64,000 nucleotides of DNA, taken from positions 5,367,739 through 5,431,738 of the forward strand of contig OX638377.1 in assembly GCA_951813615.1 (NCBI GenBank). The letters run 5' to 3'. The position numbers and the translations under genes were made by a program. Below are positions 51,052-59,700 of this stretch, piece after piece. Under the pieces are notes generated by a model. That model searched no databases, had not been told where the DNA came from, and saw only the letters and a list, made by a program, of their open reading frames with translations. Source of the DNA: an uncultured Latescibacterota bacterium. GTDB taxonomy: Bacteria > Latescibacterota > UBA2968 > UBA8231. The first letter of the stretch is position 1. Each line of letters opens with the position of its first letter.

Positions 51052-51243
51052 ATGCCCCTGATGACACTACCGGAGGCCGAAAAGCGGCAAATTTTGGCAG
51101 CCCTCCAAGCCACCAACTGGCGGATCTATGGCCCGAGGGGGGCGGCTCGGTTGTTGGGCATCGGCCCGGAGAAGCTGCGGTATCGAATGCGCAAGTACGG
51201 GCTGAAACGACCCAACGCTACCTCGCAACTGCCAGCCCCGTAG
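51052..51243 (+). CDS. Stand-alone Fis-type HTH, duplicate of the activator's C-terminus
   Basis: A 63 aa frame from ATG 51052. Residues ~10-55 match the C-terminal HTH of the 1040 aa activator nearly residue for residue (ILAALQATNWRIYGPRGAAR, then GPEKLRYRMRK), and the DNA is also closely similar (49258-49396 against 51073-51213). It lacks the AAA+ part. It may be a remnant of a second activator gene or an expressed DNA-binding domain that could occupy the same sites. The ribosome-binding site is weak (GAAAGAA), and it shares its frame with the preceding thioredoxin fragment. Confidence 0.5.
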   Translation: MPLMTLPEAEKRQILAALQATNWRIYGPRGAARLLGIGPEKLRYRMRKYGLKRPNATSQLPAP

Positions 51244-51302
51244 CTTGGACAATCACCAAGGGTTTTCCTACAATCAATCACTCCCCCAAGGAGGGACCCC
51301 CT

Positions 51303-53522
51303 ATGTCATATCGATTTCCAATCCGTTTAATCGCCGGTTCCTTGGCCGTTCTCGCCGTTTGTGCTAGCTACGGGACCGAGCAGCACTACTCGTCCCAAGA
51401 GCTAGAAGCAGCGAAAGCGAAGCTGCGGATGCACAATCGGTTGTGGACGTTCGAAGAGGGAGCCATACTCGCCCGGGAATGGTTGAACCGCGCGCCCGAG
51501 GACGAAGAGCTACGGGCGCTCTACGCGCGTCAGTTGCACGGGCAGATCTACGGGCGCAGAGAGATTCAGGAGCAAGCAGACGCGATCTTGGAACGGGATC
51601 CGGACAATCCGTGGGGGTTCTACGCGCAGGCGCTCGCGTTTCTGGCAAACTGGAATTATTCCGCGGCGGCCGCACCCAGCCTGCGCGCTTGGAAGCTGCT
51701 GCCCCATCCGGAGTTCGCCGCAACGCACCTTCAGGCGCTTCGCTCTAAAAGCGTAGGAGAGGGGATGGCATTTCTGGACTCCCTGGATGCGGAAACACTC
51801 CACCATCCCGAAGTCCTCCATGCCCGCGCACAGTTTGAGGCACGTCGCACGAGAGAGGATCCCGCCTATGCGGACACTAGCCTTGCTACCTTGGCCCTGC
51901 TGCGAGAGCATTGGCCGGATCACGTCAGCGGCTACCGGCGCGCCGCAGAATATCTATGGGCCAATAAGCCGCAGGAGGCGCTCTCTTTGATCGAAGCGGC
52001 AGTGCGCCTCGCGCCGGGCTCCGCCGATGTGCGCTACTGGCATTGGCAGATCCTCAACTACGCGGATCTGCTCCCCGCCGAGGAGCGCCGCCCCGCCATT
52101 GAGGCCGGCATCGCCGAGTACCGGCAGGCCGTGCCGGAGGCCTTACACGGCCTAACCATGCTCGCCACGGTCTATAGCGACTTCCTAGAGGACGAAGAGA
52201 AAGCAGCGGAGTTTGAAGCGAAGCTGGTGGCGCTGGCTCCCGAGAGCAGACAGGCATCGTGGGCCTACCAGCAAGGATATGAACGAATAGAGTCCGAGCT
52301 AGAGTCCGAGCTAAACCGCATCGAGCGCGAACATGGCGAGGACTCACAGGAGTACCAAGACCAGCTTCGCCTCGTCCGCGATGCAGCCTATCGATTCTTA
52401 GGGAAACCCCTCTACGACGACAGCTTCGGCGGCCGCGAGCGGGCGTACCTAAATCTCTTCGAGGCCCTCAAAGCCATGAAACCGATTCCGGCCGAGGAAC
52501 TCGCCAATGCAGTTCGCGAGATGGTCCGGTGCGAGCAGCTCAACCCGCACTTCAAATACTCCATTGCTCCTATGTCGATGGCCAACCACACGCCATACGC
52601 CGAGGAGGCGGCCGAACTCGCTCGGGGTGGCATACAAGCCATACGCGATAAGGCCGAGGAGGAAGGGTGGGAGGAGAGTCGCCTAAACTACTACTTGAGC
52701 CTCGTCCACGACGCCATCGGGTGGGCTAGTTACAAAGCGGGGCGTATCCAAGAAGGCCGCAACGAGCTTGAGCGGGCGCTGGAGCTCTCGGGGACAAATA
52801 CCAGTGCTCATTACCACCTAGGCCAAGTATTCGAGCACATGGCGACCGAGGCCGAGGCTCAGGATGCAGCCGAGGCAGCCCGCAATTGGCTCGACAAGGC
52901 AGAGGAGTCCTACATTGCTGGCCTTGAGGCCCGAAGCTGGGGCCAACATCCCAGTCGGGAAGCGCTAGAAGCACTGTACGAACGCCGGCACGGCTCGCGC
53001 AAAGGGCTCGACGAGTATCTCGCTGTGTTTATCGAACGGGAACGGCTCCAAAGACGTAAGCGGATTATAGAATCACGGCTCGATACGGCCCGCACCTACG
53101 AACCGTTCGCCCTCCCCAAGCTCGATGGAGAGCGCGTCGATTCCGCCGATTTCGATGACAAGATCGCCGTCCTTCATTTTTGGGGGACTTGGTGTGGCCC
53201 CTGCGTCGCAGAGCTGCCCGAGTATCAGAAGTTCCACGCGCGCTATCTCGACGACCCCGCAGTGGAAGTGATCTCCATCAGCAACGACAAATCGCGCGAC
53301 GTGCTCGACAGGTTCATGGTGGAGAATGAATACGATTTTACCGTCCTAGTAGACGACGGATACGTGCAAACGGCCGACATCAAGGGTTGGCCCACGACTT
53401 GGTTCGTCGATGGCGACGGCTATATCCAGTTTGTCAAACGGGGAGGGAGTAGCGACTCGCATCTGGAGGAAGAGTTCTCATGGCGCGTCGAGGCGCTGCG
53501 CGCTGCCGAGGAGAGTCCTTAG
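51303..53522 (+). CDS. Secreted helical-repeat protein with C-terminal TlpA-type thioredoxin
   Basis: A 739 aa protein with AAGGAGG upstream of the ATG and a signal peptide (FPIRLIAGSLAVLAVCASYG). Residues ~30-595 are TPR-like helical repeats (ELEAAKAKLRMHNRLWTFEE, AYLWANKPQEALSLIEAAVRL and so on). Residues ~598-735 are a thioredoxin fold with active site W630-C-G-P-C634 and the cis-Pro region KGWPTTWF. The N-terminal ~600 residues are clearly paralogous to those of the protein at 54390, whose C-terminal module is a different one. It is probably periplasmic and may reduce or isomerise disulfides on a partner bound by the repeats. Specific partner unknown. Confidence 0.87.
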   Translation: MSYRFPIRLIAGSLAVLAVCASYGTEQHYSSQELEAAKAKLRMHNRLWTFEEGAILAREWLNRAPEDEELRALYARQLHGQIYGRREIQEQADAILERDPDNPWGFYAQALAFLANWNYSAAAAPSLRAWKLLPHPEFAATHLQALRSKSVGEGMAFLDSLDAETLHHPEVLHARAQFEARRTREDPAYADTSLATLALLREHWPDHVSGYRRAAEYLWANKPQEALSLIEAAVRLAPGSADVRYWHWQILNYADLLPAEERRPAIEAGIAEYRQAVPEALHGLTMLATVYSDFLEDEEKAAEFEAKLVALAPESRQASWAYQQGYERIESELESELNRIEREHGEDSQEYQDQLRLVRDAAYRFLGKPLYDDSFGGRERAYLNLFEALKAMKPIPAEELANAVREMVRCEQLNPHFKYSIAPMSMANHTPYAEEAAELARGGIQAIRDKAEEEGWEESRLNYYLSLVHDAIGWASYKAGRIQEGRNELERALELSGTNTSAHYHLGQVFEHMATEAEAQDAAEAARNWLDKAEESYIAGLEARSWGQHPSREALEALYERRHGSRKGLDEYLAVFIERERLQRRKRIIESRLDTARTYEPFALPKLDGERVDSADFDDKIAVLHFWGTWCGPCVAELPEYQKFHARYLDDPAVEVISISNDKSRDVLDRFMVENEYDFTVLVDDGYVQTADIKGWPTTWFVDGDGYIQFVKRGGSSDSHLEEEFSWRVEALRAAEESP

Positions 53523-53560
53523 TGCCCTGAGGTGCTAAGTTAGCGGCAACAAGAGTCGGT

Positions 53561-54022
53561 TCAAGGACCCGCGGCCTCTAAACCGATGGCTTCGATCTCT
53601 TTGAAGGAGGCAAAGTCCCCCGCATTCTCGGTGATCAGACGATCGATTCCCTCCGCGAGCATGGTCGCCACGATGTTGCCGTCGTGGACGCGCTTGCCCG
53701 TCAAGCGATGCGTCTGCACGAGATCCCGCAGGCGGCGGGCCACCTTCTCTGACTCCTCGCAGAACAGGAAGGGTGGGCGGGTGAAGACATCGATGTTCTT
53801 CAACGCGTCTTCCACGGCCAAACCGAGACCATTGACTTCGACAGGACGCGTGGCGACCACGAGATATTCGCGGATTATCTGACCGCTGATGGCCAGAATC
53901 GCGTTGCCTGCTCCTGCCGCTTGCAATAGTTCCCGAGCTTCGGCGTGATGCTCGCGCGAACGATCTGTGGCCGCCAGAAACACGTTGGTGTCGGCGAACA
54001 GGATCTCACCTGCCGTCGTCAT
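53561..54022 (-). CDS. vapC: PIN-domain toxin, VapC/FitB type
   Basis: A 153 aa PIN-domain protein, a likely ribonuclease toxin. Conserved acidic residues are visible: Asp in FADTNVFLAA, Glu in IREYLV, Asp in HDGNIVATML and Asp in LITENAGDF. Its ATG overlaps the last 17 bases of the antitoxin gene, the standard order with antitoxin first. Slightly longer than many VapC proteins (~130-140 aa) but typical for the FitB-like type. It acts in the cytoplasm and is neutralised by the partner at 54006. Confidence 0.88.
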   Translation of the reverse strand: MTTAGEILFADTNVFLAATDRSREHHAEARELLQAAGAGNAILAISGQIIREYLVVATRPVEVNGLGLAVEDALKNIDVFTRPPFLFCEESEKVARRLRDLVQTHRLTGKRVHDGNIVATMLAEGIDRLITENAGDFASFKEIEAIGLEAAGP

Positions 54023-54236
54023 CGTAGATCTCGCTTCGAGACCACGTCGATGTGGCTCGGCCGGTCTCCACCGTAATCCAAGATATCGTCTCTGGCTGTT
54101 CGGGCGGTGCGGTGCGAGCGGCCCGCTCCAGTATTGTATGCAGTTCTCCTTGAAGCGAGCGACGGTGGCTCTTAGCCAGCCGTTTCAGGGCAGCCAGCGT
54201 GTTGGGATCCACATCTCTGATATGAAGCGATTTCAT
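54006..54236 (-). CDS. FitA/VapB-type ribbon-helix-helix antitoxin
   Basis: A 76 aa antitoxin. The N-terminus (KSLHIRDVDPNTLAALKRLAKSHRRSLQGELHTILERAA) is the Arc/FitA-like RHH DNA-binding domain. The C-terminal tail (SWITVETGRATSTWSRSEIY) is the toxin-binding part. It is preceded by the strong promoter at 54243-54271 but by no ribosome-binding site, so its mRNA may be leaderless. It probably represses its own operon together with the toxin. Confidence 0.88.
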   Translation of the reverse strand: MKSLHIRDVDPNTLAALKRLAKSHRRSLQGELHTILERAARTAPPEQPETISWITVETGRATSTWSRSEIYDDDGR

Positions 54237-54242
54237 ACTGAT

Positions 54243-54271
54243 ATTAAAATAATACCATCATTCTCTGTCAA
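54243..54271 (-). promoter_or_regulatory. Sigma70-type promoter of the toxin-antitoxin pair
   Basis: On the minus strand, a perfect TTGACA (54266-54271), a 17 bp spacer and TTTAAT (54243-54248). The -10 ends six bases before the ATG at 54236, so transcription would start at or near the start codon and the mRNA would be leaderless or nearly so. Confidence 0.62.
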
Positions 54272-54389
54272 GGACCGCGTAGACCACCGCCATTGGCCGG
54301 GCCGTGTTGTCGTTGGTTAAGTTTTAACAGAAACATCCCGTTTCCTTTATGTTTTAAAAATAGCAGCGCCTCAAATCGCCGGAGTTGCC

Positions 54390-57300
54390 ATGTCTGTCCA
54401 GCCTACTCACGCATCGTCTCTAAAAAGAGCCACCTCAAAACCCTTTCTAAAGGTATTTGCCTTCGGCCGTCTCATCGGATTGATGTTGAGCGTCTGCGTC
54501 TGCACTGCGAGCAACGCCGAGCAACCCTACTCGCCCCAAGAGCTAGAAGCGGCAAAAGCGAAGCTGCGCGAACATAATCGACTGTGGACGTTCGAGGCGG
54601 GAGCCGTACTCGGCCGCGAATGGACGAGCCGCGCACCGGAGGACGCCGAACTGCGGGCACTCTACGCGCGTCAGCTAGAGGGACAGTTGTACGGACACCG
54701 AGAGATCTTGGAGCAAGCCGACGCGATCTTGGAGCGGGAGCCGGACAACCCGTGGGGGCTCTACGCGCAAGCACTCGCGTTTTTGACGGACTGGCAGTAT
54801 TCCGACGAGGCAGCCGAGTCTAGCCTACGCGCTTGGATGCTGCTGCCCCGGCCTGAGTTTGCCGCGACGTACCTTCAGGCGCTTCGGTTCAGAAACGCGG
54901 AAGCAGGGATGGCATTTCTGGACTCCCTAGATGCGGCGACGCTCCAGCATCCCGAAGTCCTCCACGCCCGTGCAGAATTCGAGTACCGGGCACAGTACCC
55001 GCTGGAGGATCCCGCCTATGCGGATACGAGCCTCGCTACCTTGGCCACGCTTCGAGCGCGTTGGCCCGATCACGTCAGCGGCTACCTTAGCGCTGCGGAA
55101 CAGCTCTACCGGTCCAACAAGCCGCAGGAGGCGCTCTCGCTGATCGAAGAGGCCGTTCGTCTCTCCCCAGGCTCCGCGCATGTGCGCTATTTGCATTGGC
55201 AGATTCTCAACGAGACGCTCCCCGCCGAGGAGCAACGCACCGCCATTGAGGCCGGCATCGCCGCGTATCGGCAGGCCGTGCCAGAGACCGTACGCGGCCT
55301 CGCCCTGCTCACCACGGCTTATAGGAACGTACTCGGGGACGAAGAGCAGGCCGCGGCGTTCGAGGCCAAGCTGCTGGCGCAGGCTCCCGCGGGTCGACAT
55401 GCGTCGCAGATCCACCAAGAGAGGTTCCAACGGGAGTACCGACGATTACAGTCCGAGTTAGACCGCATCGGCCACGACACGCCGGAGTACCAAAATCAGC
55501 TTCGCCTCATCTGCGACGCGGCCTATCGGTTCCTCGAAAAACCTCTCTACGACGATAGCTTCCGCGACCGGCCGTACCGAGCGCTCTTTAGTGCCCTAAG
55601 CGCCATGAACCCGGTTCCGGCTGAGGAACTCGCCGAGACGGTGCGCGACTTAGTCCAGTACGAGCAGTCCATCTTCCCGTACCTGATGTACAGTGCCCTT
55701 ATCTTGATGACCGACCACACGCCGTACGCCGAGGAGGCGGCAGCAATCGCTCGGGACCTCATACAAGCCATGCTCGACAGGGCCGAAGAGGAAGCGTGGG
55801 AGGAGCGGCCAGACTACTACTTGGGCCTCGTCCACGACGCCCTCGGGTGGGCTCTCTACAAAGCGGGTCGCGTCGAGGAAGGCCGCGACGAGATCGAGCG
55901 GGCACTGGAGTTTTCGAGTAGGAACACCCGTGCTCACTATCACTTAGGCCAGGTATTCGAGCACATGGCGACCGAGCCCGAGGCTCGGGATGCCGTCGAA
56001 GCAGCTGGCACTTGGCTCGACAAGGCGGCGGACGCCTACAGCGCCGGTCTCGAGGTCCAAACCTGGGGACCCAACCCCTGCCAGGCGGCCCTAGCCGCGC
56101 TGTACGAGCGCCGGCACGGCTCGCGCGAAGGGTTTGACGAGTATCTCGCCACCCTCCGTGGCGAGGACGCTCCCAGTCAAATCCGCCTAACGCCCAAGAT
56201 CGACCTCCACCTCGAACCAACCCCTGTTGAGGGACTCCCCGATCGCACGCTCAATCTTCCCCCCGGCTTTAAGGTCAAACTCTTCTCCGACCAAGTAGAT
56301 AAAGCCCGCTTTATGGCCTGGGACGACCACGGCGTCCTACACGTGGCCAACATGAAGCCTCGGCATACATGGGCCCCGGTCCCCGGCCGCCAAAGCACGG
56401 TGTTGGCCTTGCCCGACCAAGACGGCGATGGCCGCGCCGACACTGTGTACAAAGCGGTTGATGACCTTAATTGGCCGCACGGCATCGCCTTCTACCAAGG
56501 AGCGCTCTTCGTCGCCGACGACGATGCGATCTACCGCCTCGAAGACCGGGACGCGGACGGCTTCTACGAGGAGCGCGCCGTTTTCGCCGAGGTGCCCGGT
56601 TTCATGGGTCGTGCCGTTGAGCACGTAACCCATACGCTAATTTTCGACGAGTCCAACGACAAGCTCTACTTCCACATTGGCTCAGGTTGCGACGTCTGCC
56701 GCGAAGACGACCCAGAGCGGTCCACCGTCATGCAGATAAACACCGACGGCACGGGTCGGCGGATCTATGCTTCTGGATTGCGCAATGCCATTGGCCTCGA
56801 CTTGCATCCCGTCACCGGCCAACTGTGGGCTGCCAACACTGGACACGACCGCGAAGGCCCAGACCTGCCGCCGGAGTGGATCACCCCGCTCCGCGACGGT
56901 GGCTTCTATGGCTGGCCGTTTGCTTACGGAGACAAAGTTTGGACCGATTTTTCCTCCTACGGAAGGTCCATCTTGCCGCTGACCGCGGCCGATTCGCTGT
57001 TGGTTGCCAACATGGATACTCCAGCCGTCCTCATTCCCGCCCACTTGGCACCCATGGCGCTGCATTTCTACACACACGACCAGTTCCCGCCCCAGTACAA
57101 ACACGCCGCATTTGTCGCCTGCCGCGCCGGAGTTTTGGGCAGCGATCCCGGCTACAAAGTCATGGTGCTCTTTGCCGAGCCAGATGGCTCCAACGCCCGC
57201 GTCGCCGACTTTCTCACCGGCTTCCGGCTCGACTCCGACGACAACGGGGATTCTGGATTGAGTGGGTTATTCGGTTTTTTCTCTTTTAATTCCGCTAACA

Positions 57301-57434
57301 CGTGGGGTAAGCCGGTTGGGCTGATTACCGACGAGGCCGGACACCTCTATTTGACCAGCGACGAAAACACCCAAGCCATCTTCCGCATTGAGGCCAGCCC
57401 CCTCCAAGGTACCCAAGAAAATCCTCAACCCTGA
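54390..57434 (+). CDS. Secreted helical-repeat protein fused to a sorbosone-dehydrogenase-like propeller
   Basis: A 1014 aa protein. A long N-terminal leader (~1-45) with a hydrophobic stretch (FGRLIGLMLSVCVCTASNA) suggests export. Residues ~46-600 are TPR-like repeats closely related to those of the 51303 protein (ELEAAKAKLREHNRLWTFEAG, SNKPQEALSLIEEAVRL). From ~615 a beta-propeller of the soluble glucose/L-sorbosone dehydrogenase type follows: LPPGFKVKLFS, ADTVYKAVDDLNWPHGIAFY, GLRNAIGLDLHP, DGGFYGWPFAYG and KPVGLITDEAGHLYLTSDE. The equivalent enzymes use PQQ, but I cannot verify cofactor residues. So the same scaffold carries two different C-terminal modules. A weak ribosome-binding site (GGAG) precedes the ATG. 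Confidence 0.85.
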   Translation: MSVQPTHASSLKRATSKPFLKVFAFGRLIGLMLSVCVCTASNAEQPYSPQELEAAKAKLREHNRLWTFEAGAVLGREWTSRAPEDAELRALYARQLEGQLYGHREILEQADAILEREPDNPWGLYAQALAFLTDWQYSDEAAESSLRAWMLLPRPEFAATYLQALRFRNAEAGMAFLDSLDAATLQHPEVLHARAEFEYRAQYPLEDPAYADTSLATLATLRARWPDHVSGYLSAAEQLYRSNKPQEALSLIEEAVRLSPGSAHVRYLHWQILNETLPAEEQRTAIEAGIAAYRQAVPETVRGLALLTTAYRNVLGDEEQAAAFEAKLLAQAPAGRHASQIHQERFQREYRRLQSELDRIGHDTPEYQNQLRLICDAAYRFLEKPLYDDSFRDRPYRALFSALSAMNPVPAEELAETVRDLVQYEQSIFPYLMYSALILMTDHTPYAEEAAAIARDLIQAMLDRAEEEAWEERPDYYLGLVHDALGWALYKAGRVEEGRDEIERALEFSSRNTRAHYHLGQVFEHMATEPEARDAVEAAGTWLDKAADAYSAGLEVQTWGPNPCQAALAALYERRHGSREGFDEYLATLRGEDAPSQIRLTPKIDLHLEPTPVEGLPDRTLNLPPGFKVKLFSDQVDKARFMAWDDHGVLHVANMKPRHTWAPVPGRQSTVLALPDQDGDGRADTVYKAVDDLNWPHGIAFYQGALFVADDDAIYRLEDRDADGFYEERAVFAEVPGFMGRAVEHVTHTLIFDESNDKLYFHIGSGCDVCREDDPERSTVMQINTDGTGRRIYASGLRNAIGLDLHPVTGQLWAANTGHDREGPDLPPEWITPLRDGGFYGWPFAYGDKVWTDFSSYGRSILPLTAADSLLVANMDTPAVLIPAHLAPMALHFYTHDQFPPQYKHAAFVACRAGVLGSDPGYKVMVLFAEPDGSNARVADFLTGFRLDSDDNGDSGLSGLFGFFSFNSANTWGKPVGLITDEAGHLYLTSDENTQAIFRIEASPLQGTQENPQP

Positions 57435-57439
57435 ATTAA

Positions 57440-58657
57440 GTGAAACACCTGCCGCTCATCGCCCTGTGCTGTGTGTCGCTGCACTCCTGCGGCAAACGCC
57501 TCGTTGACTCGGACATTCAGTCTCTGTCTGCGGCAACTCCCCAAATAATGGTCCACTACATGCCCTGGTATGCGTCTAAACCGATCAGCGGCGAATGGGG
57601 TTGGCACTGGACCATGAATCACTTTGATCCCGACACCATCGCCGACGATGGCCGCCGCGAAATAGCCTCTCACTACTACCCATTGATCGGGCCGTACGAT
57701 TCAAACGATCCACACGCCTTGGAATGTCACGTCCTGCTTATGAAATTTGCGGGCATCGACGGCGCGATCATCGACTGGTACGGCATTAAAGATCACTACG
57801 ACTACGCCGCGATCCACCGCAACACAAACCACCTAATCGCGTACATTAAAAAGGCCGGGTTGAGCTTCGCCATTTGTTACGAAGACCAAACGGTAAAGCA
57901 CCTCGTAAACGGTGGAGTTATCGACGAGAACGAAGCCCTTAGCCACGGCAAGGAGGTCTTGCGCTGGATGCAGGACCACTGGTTTGTCGCCGACGAATAC
58001 GCCAAGATCGCCGGTCGGCCTCTGCTCCTCGTCTTCGGGCCGCAGTACTTCAAAGGGGCGTCGTGGAAAGAGCTGTTTTCGGGTTTGCCTCAACCTCCGT
58101 ACTTCTATACGCTGAACACGCTGCAGGAAGGGGCCGACGGGGTGTTCGGCTGGCCTCCAGTACACGGCGACCGCGTCGTGTCTCCTGACACTTGGCGCGC
58201 CTACCTAAGTCGGCTCTACGAAAAGGGCGGCGTCGGCACGGTGTTCCCAAAGTTCCACGACATCTACGAGGAAGCCGGTGTGCGCGAAAGCTACGGGTAC
58301 CTCGACGACCAAGAGGGAGCAGTTTTCGGGGAAACGTTAGAACGCGCTGGGGAACGCGCGTCGTTGATCCAGATCGTCACTTGGAACGATTACGGCGAGG
58401 GCACCATAATCGAGCCGACGATAGAATTCGGCTATCGCTATCTCGAAGTGCTACAGAACTACCGCAGAAAGCTCGCCGGCAAGCCCTTTCCGTACAACCC
58501 AGAAGATCTGCGGCTACCCATCGCCCTATACCAGCTTCGCCAGCAAGCCGCGGCGGACGGGCGGGTGGCCACACATCTCGACAGCGCCGCCGCATTTTTG
58601 TTCGCGTCGGAGAACGAGGCCGCGAGAAAAATACTACTCCGGGACCCCATTGACTAG
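57440..58657 (+). CDS. GH99/GH71-like lipoprotein hydrolase
   Basis: A 405 aa lipoprotein (MKHLPLIALCCVSLHSCGK, lipobox HSC). It resembles TIM-barrel glycoside hydrolases of the GH99/GH71-like group: IMVHYMPWYASKP, GEWGWHW, GIDGAIIDWYGIKDHYD and IVTWNDYGEGTIIEP. GH99 are endo-alpha-mannosidases; this sequence is only a relative and the sugar is unknown. It starts with GTG, five bases after the stop of the fused propeller gene, so is cotranscribed with it. No clear ribosome-binding site. Confidence 0.82.
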   Translation: MKHLPLIALCCVSLHSCGKRLVDSDIQSLSAATPQIMVHYMPWYASKPISGEWGWHWTMNHFDPDTIADDGRREIASHYYPLIGPYDSNDPHALECHVLLMKFAGIDGAIIDWYGIKDHYDYAAIHRNTNHLIAYIKKAGLSFAICYEDQTVKHLVNGGVIDENEALSHGKEVLRWMQDHWFVADEYAKIAGRPLLLVFGPQYFKGASWKELFSGLPQPPYFYTLNTLQEGADGVFGWPPVHGDRVVSPDTWRAYLSRLYEKGGVGTVFPKFHDIYEEAGVRESYGYLDDQEGAVFGETLERAGERASLIQIVTWNDYGEGTIIEPTIEFGYRYLEVLQNYRRKLAGKPFPYNPEDLRLPIALYQLRQQAAADGRVATHLDSAAAFLFASENEAARKILLRDPID

Positions 58658-58707
58658 AGCGAATAGAGGAAATACCCTTTGACGACCCCCTCAACCCGGA
58701 GCATGTC

Positions 58708-59682
58708 ATGAGCCTAACCACTGCCGAACGCCAGCAATTCCACGACCTCGGCTACGCAGTCAAAGAAGACATCTACTCCCAAGCCGATCTCCAACCCCTC
58801 AAAGACGGCCTCACCGCCGTCATTGACCAGACGTGTGCCACCTTGCAAGAAGAAGGGCTACTCGGCGCGGAGACCTTTGCCGCCGAACCCTTTGAAACCC
58901 GGCTCGGCGCCCTCTTCAAAGCCGATGTCGAAGTCGGCGAGCGCGTGACCCGAACGATCATGGGGCACGGCGGCGGTGGCTTCAAGGAACGGGCCATGCT
59001 CGACTTCTTGCGCCATCCACCGCTCGTCTCCTGCATCGAAAGTCTCGTCGGCCCGGACATCATTGGCTCGTCCGTGTACCGCGTCCGCCCCAAGGCTCCC
59101 GGCTACTCTCGCGGGGCCGTGCCCTGGCACCAAGACTCGGGCTACTTCATGCCCCACTGCGATGGGAGCTTGATCGTGACCTGCTGGATTCCCCTCGTCG
59201 ATGCCACCATTGAAAACGGCTGTATGTACGTCCTCCCCCAATCGCACCGCCGCGGCGTCTATCGCCACTACACCGGCGGGCAAGGCGGATATCTCGAAAT
59301 CGCCCGCGAAGATCTGCCAATCCCCGAGCCTGTGGCCTGCCCAATGCGCGCCGGCTCGGTGCTCCTTATGACCAATCTCACCCCGCACGCCTCCTTTGAG
59401 AACAACACCGACATCGTCCGCTGGAGCGTCGATCTCCGCTACCAAGACGCCGAGATTCCAAACAACATCGACGAAGACCCCAAAGACTTCGACCCAGAAC
59501 GCGACCCGGTCACCATGGCCTGCTGGCCTGGGGAGGGCGACTTTGTCATCAAAGACGCGCAAAACCCAGCACGCGAAGTCACCGACGGCGCCGAATTCAA
59601 GGAAATCCGCACCCGCTACGAGCAGACCCCCGTCCACAAGCCCGGTCGTGGCTGGACCCCTTTCGCCGAGCGCCAGACATAA
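58708..59682 (+). CDS. Phytanoyl-CoA dioxygenase (PhyH)-family protein
   Basis: A 324 aa Fe(II)/2-oxoglutarate-dependent oxygenase of the PhyH family. The iron triad is visible: His141 and Asp143 in WHQDSG, and His227 in LTPHASFEN, followed by Arg238/244, which bind 2-oxoglutarate. GGAG lies eight bases before the ATG. It is cytoplasmic. PhyH proteins are strongly expanded in Poribacteria and Latescibacteria; the substrate here is unknown. It is followed by a TIM-barrel protein and a HAD phosphatase on the same strand. Confidence 0.92.
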   Translation: MSLTTAERQQFHDLGYAVKEDIYSQADLQPLKDGLTAVIDQTCATLQEEGLLGAETFAAEPFETRLGALFKADVEVGERVTRTIMGHGGGGFKERAMLDFLRHPPLVSCIESLVGPDIIGSSVYRVRPKAPGYSRGAVPWHQDSGYFMPHCDGSLIVTCWIPLVDATIENGCMYVLPQSHRRGVYRHYTGGQGGYLEIAREDLPIPEPVACPMRAGSVLLMTNLTPHASFENNTDIVRWSVDLRYQDAEIPNNIDEDPKDFDPERDPVTMACWPGEGDFVIKDAQNPAREVTDGAEFKEIRTRYEQTPVHKPGRGWTPFAERQT

Positions 59683-59700
59683 ACCAATAGGAACAGCGCG

